A stretch of 64,000 nucleotides of DNA from Oegoconia quadripuncta (taxonomy: Eukaryota; Arthropoda; Insecta; Lepidoptera; Autostichidae). The position numbers and the translations under genes are program-made. Shown piece by piece: positions 49,010 through 64,000 of this stretch. The notes under the pieces are model-generated. The model searched no databases. It was not told the DNA's origin and saw nothing but the letters and a program-made list of their open reading frames with translations. The stretch covers positions 8,512,914 through 8,576,913 of the forward strand of contig OX438749.1 of the NCBI GenBank assembly GCA_949316235.1, in the 5' to 3' direction. The first letter of the stretch is position 1; every line of letters starts with the position of its first letter.

Positions 49010-49600
49010 GAAAAATTAGAAAACCCACGAGAAAACAAACGATTATATTTTTTTTATGCACGACGGGTTCGTACTTGACCTCAATCACACCTTATGTTAA
49101 GTGAAGATGAGGTCGAAGGTGGAAGCGTACTGACCCGGAAACCCCAACACATTTGGGGGGCTGGCTATCTTATCTGTGACAACCGGAATACAACAATGCT
49201 ATTAACATTGCTGCTTGGCGGCAGATTTAGATAAGATGGTGGTAGCCAGCCGGACATTTTAAAATGCCCTACCACCCGCTAAACCGAGTACTTAAACATG
49301 TACCCCGCTGGGGATCGAACCCGTGACCTCCGAATCGTAAACCCAATGTTTACATTGAGCCACGGCAGCCGTAGATATCATCCAGATAAACCAAAAAGCT
49401 AAATATCCTCGAAACGGCTTCACCAATTTCCATCAAACATGGCTAAGAACCTATACCCTCGTGGTAGAGAATGGTCTTTAATATGAAAAAGCACTCAATT
49501 CGGACCACGCATTACTGAGATACGTCTGGATAAAGACTGTACCTACACACTCACAACATCGTCAAACAACACACCCGTCGTTTTCTGTCGTGGGTAAAAA
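49010..49600 (+). repeat. Dispersed repeat family 4, split by a SINE
   Basis: AGAAAACCCACGAGAAAACA precedes the insertion and ATATCATCCAGATAAACC follows it. The uninterrupted copy at 39110-39475 shows these two sequences joined. After the SINE come GAAACGGCTTCACCAATTTC and ATCAAACATGGCTAAGAACC. Confidence 0.6.
49046..49371 (-). repeat. tRNA-derived SINE, family 1, near full length
   Basis: Minus-strand head with B box GGTTCGATCC, full body, and an A-run tail at the left edge (T-run on the plus strand at 49049-49055). ATAT on both sides may be part of the target duplication. Very similar to the copy at 24-365. Confidence 0.82.
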
Positions 49601-50145
49601 ATAACATAATACACTGGTTTCAACTAAAGTTAGTTATAAACTGTAAAACAACCTTTGTCAGAACTTTAATCGTAAGTAATAAAAATCTATCCAAGATAAC
49701 GTACCCTCTACTGTATTCTAAATGTCACGATATGCACATCACAAAAGTACTCTGTGATGCACATGCGTGATGTTAGATTACACACAGTGGAATTCAGCTA
49801 TTTGACAATGTCAATTGCTACGGAACACTAAAAATTACTTTTGCTGAAACCATTAGAATTCAAAATTGGTTGGAATCACACCCTTCTACCCGGTATTCAC
49901 TATATACTCATTCGCCCAACCCGGTACAATCGGCATTGGAAGTAGATGATGTCCCGACGATCCTTGAAAACAACGATCTTTGAATGATATGGACGACCGG
50001 TGTGTAAAACGAATACAACAACTTTGCTTCTTCGATGGATATCGACATTTCTAAAGTATAATAATAATAAAAACTCCGAGCATCCTCTCCATAGAGTACT
50101 CTTAACTCCCGACGAACAACGACGGGTGTTGTGTTTCATGTCATT

Positions 50146-50167
50146 GTGTGTGTGTGTGTGTGTGTGT
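50146..50167. repeat. (TG)n microsatellite
   Basis: An uninterrupted run of about eleven TG dinucleotides. Confidence 0.9.
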
Positions 50168-50439
50168 CCAGCATTTGTCCGATTGTATTTTAGTAATGCG
50201 TGGACCAAATTGAGTGCGGTTTCTTTTATATTAAAGATTAAACCAGGGGGAAGGTGTCTTCGATAAAATCGGTAAACCCGTTGGGAAAATATTTTTTAAG
50301 TTTTTGTTGTATTCGGAAGATATCAAGTCTGTCTGGGGTTAAATTTTCAAATGTTTGTAACTATACACGCATCCTCTCCATAGGTTTCTCTAAATTAAAA
50401 TATTATTTAGACCCAAACTGCAAAAAAAAAATATTATCT

Positions 50440-50605
50440 AGTATCCATACCACATACTAAACGGATAAACATCTATAACTACGGAATCAACAACCATAAG
50501 GAACAAAGTTCGTCTTGATCACACAAACATTTTACCCCTAGACGAATTCGAACCCGCACCGTTTTGTTTTGAAGGCAGTCACTACCCATTACACCAATGT
50601 ATGCT
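50440..50605 (-). repeat. SINE family 2, degenerate copy
   Basis: On the minus strand a weak head (ACATTGGTGTAATGGGTAG) and B-box-like GGGTTCGAATTC precede body segments matching 38725-38955 (GTTTATCCGTTTAGTATG). Confidence 0.6.
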
Positions 50606-51055
50606 CAAAAATATTTTGGGAAATAAAATGTCAAGGATCCGCCGCGTTGTGTTAACACTCGTGACGAAATACATGTTGGTTGGGTTGTAGAAACATACAT
50701 TGTATGCGCTTATGATGTCACTTGTATCCACACAAAACAGAAGTACCTATATTATATTTTTACAAGGTTTTTTGTACATCTTTTGTAATCTTACAAGTGA
50801 TTTTGAGTCACGTCTAGGTATTCAATCGCGCTGAAACTTGGTTTAGGGTAACTCGATGACAATGCAATGATACGGTGACTGATAGCAATCTGGTGCTGCA
50901 GAGGACACAATATCATTTACTTACAAGGAACTCTTTAACGATTAGCAGCACCGACTTACCATTTTGTACGTGTATGGACAATGCAATATTATGGTATCAT
51001 CGAGCTGGTCCAATAATGGAGCCGGAAGGGGGTCCTGAGAACTTTTCGAGTTTGG

Positions 51056-51230
51056 GCTTATATTACAATAGGTACAAATACACTTTATTGCACAACAGAA
51101 TAGAAAATACAGTTACAGAAAGTGGTAAGAGTAGAACGTACAATTTGGCGACATTAACACTAAAAGCCATCTCTTCCAGGAAACCTTTGGTATAAGGACG
51201 ATACATTTGAAATAGGCTGGTATTGTGCGG
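51056..51230 (-). mobile_element. LINE 3' UTR fragment
   Basis: It is the reverse complement of the last ~180 bases of the LINE 3' end at 19450-19650, including TGCAATAAAGTGTATTTGTA, TAAATTGTACGTTC-type and AATACCGCACAATACCAGCC segments. No coding sequence remains. Confidence 0.7.
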
Positions 51231-51683
51231 TATTAAAGGGATACATGACTTGTCTTTGTGAGTAGGTACCGATATGTGATGGTCAGGGTCTTATGTTTCA
51301 CATTTAAACTTTGTTTTCAATAAGTATTTTTAATGAACTGTGCTTGTCCCACAGCTCTGTTTAATCATATCTACGCAGGCCACAGACCACTGTTCGCAAA
51401 AGGTAGTAATCGGAAGTGGCATATCCGAGATTATTAAAACAAAGGTAACCTCATCCTGTTCCGTTTCACTATAATATACTGACTCATATCCATGGATTGT
51501 TTTCAGTACAAACACCACAAGTAGTTCTGGTATCTTTCGTTAGTAATCGTACTAGGTATCTTATCTACAGATAAGCGGCATGAATACGCCTATGGGTCTT
51601 GCGTTACAGTGCGCCATAGAATCTGGTATTTCACCGCGTATTAATTGTTTTTTATAGTCGTAAAGTGGTTTAACTACATCAAA

Positions 51684-53561
51684 ATGGGACAACGGAAGTC
51701 ATTGTGGTTCTATTTCGCCGTTATTTTAGGTAAGTGCGCTTGAAAGCTTTAATATCGACATATCTTACAGAATAGGTGTGCGAAATAGTGGTCAATAGAT
51801 GAGTAATGATGAATGCGATTTGTAAGTTATATATATTTTTTATCTGTAAGCAAGTAGAAATTAATAGGTAAAACACATCTTTACTACCACTGTTAGTACC
51901 ATCACGATACGAGCGTAATTTGTAAAATAGAAAGGTTTTTTATGTAGCATGAATTGATGACCCCAATAATGCTACGCTTATAGCGTAGATAGTCAGTAAT
52001 CTGCGCATTAGTTTAATGATTGAAACTGGCGTCTTTTGGGGAATATGACAATAATATTTATATCAGAAGCCCATACAGTCCCACTGCTGGGCAAACGCCT
52101 CCCTCTCCAGAGGCGTGGAGTGAGAGGGAAGTAATAATGCCTACAAGAAATTAAATTGCAATGGTTTTATGTGTTTCTTTCAGTTATTCTGAGTACTCTC
52201 ACACAAGAGACAGAGGCCAGACGAAGAATCCTACGAGGCAGGCGGGTGATGACCCGCAATTACTATCGTAAGTTATCCAAATTGACTAATTGCCGACTTC
52301 GTACGACATACGTTGACTATTCGATTACAGGTTTTCAGTAAACTTTAATTGTTGGAACTTGGGTGGTTATGTATGACCAACTGAGCCTACACCTTCCTCA
52401 AAGGCCGGCAACGCATCTGTGACACTTTTGGTGTTGCGGGTGTCCATGGGCGGCGGTGATTACTTTCCATCAGGTGACCCGCATGCTCGTTTGCCGCGCC
52501 TTCATATAAAAAAATAAAAAAAATACTGACATATAATACAAATAACTGGGCCCCCCTTGCATTTCATTTGGTAATAAACCATTTGTAAATTTTTGTCGCG
52601 CAAACACGACTCAAACTTTTAAACATCAACATCATCAACATCAGTAGGACCTCAATTACCTGTCAGATTTATGATATCGGTGGTGCCAAAATGAGCTACA
52701 CTTGGTAATGAAGAACCAGCAGGAATCATTAAGCGATATTTTGCGAGAAGTGACTACTACCAAGTTCTATATTAATTCTGTGCCACCACTACGAGACCCA
52801 GCGCTCACGATTCCTGCTGGCACATCTGTACTATTTTCGTTTGATCCATGACAAAGTTGATATACCTAATCATTACGTTTAATCCATGGCTTTTGAGTCA
52901 CCCCTAATACATGTAAAATCAATTAAATGAACACAGGAAGCTACAATTAAGTTTGAAGCTGATCACTGCACATGTGTTTGGTCTAATTATTTTTTAAAAT
53001 ATTTGTCCAGTCTGTTTTTGAAAGAGTTCACTGACCCCTTATTACCATGCAGTTTACTGTTAGACTGAGATGCATTTATGTACAGGATTATCTACTATCT
53101 CACTTAAACTGAACCACAAGAGACCGTAGTAGCTCCCAGATCTTGTCAAAAATGTAAGGGCTAAAATATTTCATTCAGAATAGTTTCTTGAAACATTAGG
53201 CATTGATAAACCTTATCCGAATGATTTGAAATTGTTTGTATGGGCGCAGTAAAATTCGGTGCCCCGTGTATCCTACTGTCCGTTCTTATGGACGGTATCA
53301 TGACGAAATTTACAAAACCGGGATTTCACATTTTGCTACCTGAAAAAGTCGCCGGTGGTGCGTACAGATCGATCGTGATCTAGCTTTGTTAAATTTTCAG
53401 GTGGTAATGCTGTACCAGCTTGGGCGATAAGCTTGATGGCCGGAATAGGGATGATGCTTATTGGTGGTGTTTTATACATTGTCATGAGAAAACTGGTCCT
53501 GTCATCGGAGACAGCATCATTCAACACATATGAACAGGCTCCGCAAAGTGAAGAAGTCTAG
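51684..53561 (+). CDS. Small single-pass membrane protein, 96 aa, unrecognised
   Basis: Exons are 51684-51729, 52184-52267 and 53401-53561, all phase 1 at the junctions. A signal peptide (KSLWFYFAVILVILSTLTQ) is followed by a short, very basic segment (ARRRILRGRRVMTRNYYRG). A Gly-rich transmembrane helix follows (about residues 49-72, AWAISLMAGIGMMLIGGVLY), then a ~25-residue acidic tail ending APQSEEV. I do not recognise the family. The RRR/RGRR clusters could be cleavage or membrane-proximal basic sites. It is convergent with U2AF: its AATAAA is at 53693-53698 and that of U2AF (minus strand) at 53723-53718, so their 3' ends probably touch or overlap. Regular junction phases and the coherent topology argue for a real gene. 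Confidence 0.75.
52040..52140 (+). repeat. Interspersed repeat fragment in intron 1 of the small membrane protein
   Basis: CCCACTGCTGGGCAAACGCC and CCTCTCCAGAGGCG belong to a very common lepidopteran repeat type. The ends are not definable. Confidence 0.45.
52370..52515 (+). repeat. Interspersed element 3' end in intron 2 of the small membrane protein
   Basis: CAAAGGCCGGCAACGCATCT, GTGTCCATGGGCGGCGGTGA and CATCAGGTGACCCGCATGCT followed by an A-rich tail are typical of a widespread lepidopteran LINE or SINE 3' end. No coding sequence is present. Confidence 0.55.
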
Positions 53562-53829
53562 TTTCAAGTTACTCTACTTTTATTATATTTTAAGATTCAC
53601 GCCATAATATTATTTTAATAATTTGAATATATTTTGTGAAGATATTGATTGTTGAAAAACTATGGAGCTCACATTAATTTTATTATAAAGAAAATAAAAT
53701 TTAAGTCATAATTAATCTTTATTCTTATTGTTAAATACATTTGAGATGGATTGTTAAATGAAATTCATTCATTAAAATGAACATGTCACTGACAAGAAAT
53801 TGGATCTTGAGAGCTGAGAGAAAGAAATT

Positions 53830-60425
<6,596 letters not shown>

Positions 60426-60924
60426 CTTATTTAACTATAACGTGGATGGACTCTCCAAAATCTTAAAAATCTGAAAACGAAAATATCACTAGCAAATAGC
60501 AAACGCAAAATGGCGCCCATCCAACACTCCAAACCACAATTCGGGGCGGCGGGCGGGTGTGGACAGGGTTACCAACTTCCTAAAAAATAATAATAAAAAT
60601 AATAAAATAAGCCGAAATACAATGCAAAATACCCCTAACTTCCCGCAACCTACACTTACCTATTCAGAAATATATTTAAATAATTTTTACGTTTTAGAAG
60701 GGTACCCAGGCGCTTAAAGCCTTATAAAATATTACTTAGCTTTTATTTTTATTACCAATCAAATATTGTCCCTTTTAGACATAATATGTATTATTAGGAC
60801 CTCTAAAAATAGACCTAGGCCCTAAATAGCCCAATTGGCATACTGGCGCCTTAAATTTGGGGGCAATAGCCCTAAGTTGGGAAGCCTGGGTGTAAAAATT
60901 ATTTAAATATACTTCTGAATAGGC

Positions 60925-61023
60925 GTAGGATGCGTGATCTCGCCGGATGCAAGCCGCTTCCAGCCGGTCACTCTGGAAATCAATGTGAGAGGCATAAGCT
61001 TCAGCAGTGGACGTCCTGTGGCT
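60925..61023 (+). mobile_element. Probable RTE-like LINE 3' end, decayed
   Basis: GGAAATCAATGTGAGAGGC followed by TTCAGCAGTGGACGTCCTGT and TGGCTGA resembles the last codons (QQWTS-G-stop) of RTE-type LINEs abundant in Lepidoptera. GGGAAGCC/GGCTTCCC flank it in inverted orientation at about 60879 and 61036. Confidence 0.45.
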
Positions 61024-61243
61024 GAACCCAACAAGGCTTCCCAACTTAGGGCATTTGACCCCAAAAGGGCGACAAATATTGTCAGAATGAAGGAGGTTTC
61101 ATTTATCAGATAATTAATACATCATGTAACAGCAACAGACATTTTTATATAGTTTATAAGCGTAGCTTCTTTAGAATGTTGTGAAAAATCTTTTCTTACT
61201 TCAGCTAAGTGCCTGCTACTATGTTTACATTATAAATATCTTT

Positions 61244-62446
61244 ATTCAAAATCAAAATCAAAAATATTTTATTCAATGTAGGATACAAAAATATCACTTA
61301 TTGAAAGTCAACATGTTATTTTTTTTTTAAACTACATCGCTTCACAAGGTCTTATGGTTAGGGAGAAGAAGCGACAAGAAACTCCGCAACAACACATCTT
61401 TTCAAATTTGTTTCCATCTTTACAATAATATTACATTTTAATATTACATATTACAAAACAATAGCAATTAACATAACGACCAGCTAACACCAGACCTCCT
61501 TATCGCCTAAATAATCATCTATCCTGTAATAACCCTTCTTACACAGAGTTTCTTTAATGTGGCGTTTAAATTTCTGCTCTGTTAAACTCAATACATGTTC
61601 TGGTATTTTATTGTAAAAGCGTATGCTGTGTCCCACAAAGGATGTGCTAACCTTGCTAAGTCTAAATTGTGGAATTTCAATTTTATTTTTGTTTCTAGTA
61701 TTCAAATTATGATTATCAGAATGTTTGCGAAATAGGCATATATTGTTGCGTTCATACATTATACTGTCATATATATATTGGGATGCAACAGTTAAAATAC
61801 TTATTTCTTTAAACAGATCTCTTAGAGAATCACGGCAGCGTAAATTATATATTGCTCTGATTGCTCTTTTTTGTAGAACAAATATTAATTGAATATCTGC
61901 ACCTCTACCCCACAGTAGTATACCATAAGACATAATGCTATGAAAGTAGCCAAAATAAACGAGCCTCGCTGTTTTAATGTCAGTAAGTTGTCTAATCTTA
62001 TGAACAGCATAAGCAGCTGAACTGAGCCTGCTCGCAAGTGTCTCAATATGCGACCCCCACTGTAGTGTGGAGTCCAAAGTGATGCCAAGAAAAACAGTGT
62101 TCTCAACAAATTCCAATGGTTCACTATTCAACTTTAGGTTGTTTTCCCCCTGCCTTACATTAGGTAAGGAAAACTTAATACATTTGGTTTTCTTAGCATT
62201 TAGGACTAAATTATTCACAGTAAACCAGTTTGAAACCTGTGAAAGAGTATCGTTTGCATCGGCAATATCATTCGACCCTCTCTTTATTTTGAATATAAAT
62301 GAAGTGTCATCAGCAAACAACACAATATCAACCAGGTTCCGAACTAAATAAGGCAAGTCAATAATATAAACTAAAAACATAAAAGGACCTAGAATTGATC
62401 CATGAGGCACTCCCATTTTCACAAAAGATCCTATTATTTTGAATAG
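61244..62446 (-). mobile_element. 5'-truncated CR1/Jockey-like LINE: RT C-terminal part and 3' UTR
   Basis: The minus-strand frame 62422-61484 (312 codons, no stops) encodes the RT palm GVPHGSILGPFMFLVYI and the catalytic block FADDTSFIF, then thumb and C-terminal parts (FLGITLDSTLQWGSHI, FVGHSIRFYNKIPEHV). The RT upstream of motif C's partner is missing, so the copy is 5'-truncated. The 3' UTR ends in an (ATTTTG)n-like tail at 61244-61270. A (GATTA)n run lies just beyond the truncation at 62448-62466. The open frame suggests a young insertion. Confidence 0.85.
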
Positions 62447-62820
62447 ATTAGATTAGATTAGATTTATTTAGTTCACTTTTACAATATCATCATACATACT
62501 GTTTCGTAAATTTATGGTTTATAAAATAAAAGTGATTGTCAAACATAAAATGTTTGTCAAATGATTGTCAAATATACCAATTTATGTGATTGTATTGTGT
62601 TCTTCTTAGTTACTAGATTGGGTATCGGTGGTTATCATTACCTTTATCTCCAATAAATATGCCAATTTGGGCTTAGAATATTTAACCTAACTATTTAGAG
62701 AAGGGGCATAAAATAATATACTGCCCAAAAGATTTAGCGGAACAAGATTTCAAAGTAGAACTAAACTTTTTGCTTAAGGTTTTAATTATAACTGGCCACT
62801 AAATAATGTAGAGGCATTAG

Positions 62821-62960
62821 TGTCGATTCGGGTGTACCTACACCAACTAAACTAAAACCAGTTTTAAAGTAGTACTGTCTGTTACTCCCTGGAACTGTAC
62901 GATGCGACGGCACCACTCCAAAACTGGTTTTAGTTTAGTTGGTGTACATCCGAATCGACA
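62821..62960. repeat. Small MITE with ~45-bp terminal inverted repeats
   Basis: The left end TGTCGATTCGGGTGTACCTA and the right end, read on the other strand (TGTCGATTCGGATGTACACC), share CACCAACTAAACTAAAACCA and AGTTTT. The centre is ~50 bases. Non-coding. Confidence 0.75.
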
Positions 62961-63262
62961 TCATTGTCGAAGAAATTAAGAAACAAAATCGGTGTTTTTG
63001 TTAGTAGTTGTCAATAAAGTGACTAAGAGTCTATGGACATCTAAAAACAAAGTGACGCCATTGCATTTTCTTTACTTGCTAATCACAGAAAACACACTTT
63101 TTTTCTGTTAAGGTTTACAACTTGTCATCTAAATCTTTTTAGTGTGTTTGATGCCTAGTTACTTTTGTTATTTTTCTTCTACTCTTGTCATTGTCAAATC
63201 TTTTAGGTGAAAATATACCTATACATTTATTTCTCTAATAATTTATCTTCGTTGATGCAAGG

Positions 63263-64000
63263 GAGGATGCACTCGAACGGGAACTGGAGACTGAACCAGG
63301 TCAACCCTTCGAGATAATCGAACCGCGATATAACCTAAGACCCAGAGATATTCTTCGACCCCCAGGAAAATTGAACGACTATGTGTGCATGCTGAATGTT
63401 ATGGGAGAAGACACTTCAACTAGACAAAGAAGTAGCTGAACAATTTCTACAAGACTTAAGAAGTAGAGTCAAGATAACGACCAAGCCAGCTGATTTCTAT
63501 CTAGGAATGGAGATAAAACAAAATTCTGATGGACATATCTTCATTAACCAAAAAGCTTACGCAAAGAAAGTTCTGCAACGCTTCAAAATGACTGACTACA
63601 AGCCAATTTCTACACCAATAGAGAAAGAGAGTTTGAAAGAAAATTCGGAGTTAGAGAGAGTTGACGCAGAGTCATTTCCATATCGCGATGCCGTTGGTTG
63701 GTTAGCTTATTTGATCGTGGGAACACGACCAGACATAGCATACGCTGTGGGCGTCGTTTCCAGAAAACTGGAAAAACCGAATAAAGCGGACTGGCTTAAA
63801 GTAAAAAGAATCATGCGATACCTCAAGAATACATTGTCGTATGGCATTGAATACAAACCTGATTGTAATCCTGGATTTATTGAAGCATACAGCGATGCAG
63901 ATCACGGTGGCGACACGCAGACTGGACGTTCGATCACTGGCGTTATAAGCTGTTTTGCGGGAGGAGCAGTATCGTGGCTCAGCCAAAGACAAGCTTCTGT
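63263..64000 (+). mobile_element. Ty1/copia retrotransposon fragment, internally deleted, continues past the window
   Basis: At 63263-63418 one frame encodes the integrase-RT linker (YNLRPRDILRPPGKLNDYV). It is joined directly, in another frame, to the end of RT and RNase H from 63420: ADFYLGMEI, INQKAYAKKVLQRF, GWLAYLIVGTRPDIAYAV, MRYLKNTLSYG, AYSDADHGGDTQTGRS, VSWLSQRQAS. The RT core, including its YVDD motif, is missing, so the copy is dead. The second frame is open to the window edge. No LTR is visible inside the window. Confidence 0.85.

Larger units (their letters stand above)
48720..51683. other. Intergenic region rich in repeats
   Basis: After the mRpS23 poly(A) signal this contains dispersed repeat family 4 (49010-49600) interrupted by a SINE, a (TG)n microsatellite (50146-50167), a family 2 SINE remnant (50440-50605) and a LINE 3' end (51056-51230). 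No gene is supported. Confidence 0.55.

Noticed and set aside
52729..52822. CCAGCAGGAATC and GATTCCTGCTGG as inverted ends of a small element
   Set aside because: Only 12 bases match, the interior shows no further pairing, and no target duplication is visible. It is too weak to list as a feature.

Overview
This is a window of an insect nuclear genome, almost certainly a moth or butterfly (Lepidoptera). The evidence is AT-rich DNA, intron-containing genes with GT/AG junctions, protein-coding genes with clear animal orthologues, and dense interspersed repeats of lepidopteran type (tRNA-derived SINEs, Jockey- and CR1-like LINEs, a cecropia-type mariner, copia, many short hairpin elements). There is no bacterial gene organisation, operon or CRISPR array. 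Splice models below were built by eye: each junction was checked for GT/AG and for phase agreement between neighbouring exons.

Layout, left to right. 1-5.8 kb: intergenic, with a SINE and two short inverted-repeat elements. 5.9-9.1 kb (+): a secreted protein of 554 aa that I do not recognise. 11.4-12.4 kb (-): GID4, the substrate receptor of the CTLH/GID ubiquitin ligase, complete in four exons. 14.1-17.8 kb (+): protein kinase N, head to head with GID4 and carrying a single coding intron. 20.2-21.0 kb (-): a KCTD5-family BTB protein, orthologue of Drosophila insomniac. 21.7-43.3 kb (+): Sap130, a Sin3/HDAC complex subunit, 12 coding exons over 21.6 kb, head to head with insomniac. 45.0-48.7 kb (+): mRpS23, a mitochondrial small-subunit ribosomal protein, whose first intron contains an entire second gene on the same strand, an SYCP3-like meiotic axis protein. 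51.7-53.6 kb (+): a 96-aa single-pass membrane protein, unrecognised. 53.8-60.4 kb (-): U2AF large subunit (U2af50/U2AF2), eight coding exons. 60.5-64 kb: LINE and copia remnants; the copia fragment runs off the right edge.

The genes are mostly housekeeping or regulatory (protein degradation, kinase signalling, chromatin, splicing, mitochondrial translation) and do not form a single pathway. The most distinctive items are: the SYCP3-like gene nested inside mRpS23; a nest of transposons in Sap130 intron 2, where a foldback element with two matching 470-bp arms and a clean 10-bp target duplication sits in a dead Jockey LINE and has itself received a near-intact mariner; two divergent promoter intervals (GID4/Pkn and insomniac/Sap130) largely filled by the same ~400-bp repeat family; an intron-poor Pkn gene; and possible alternative in-phase splice donors in Sap130 exon 6.
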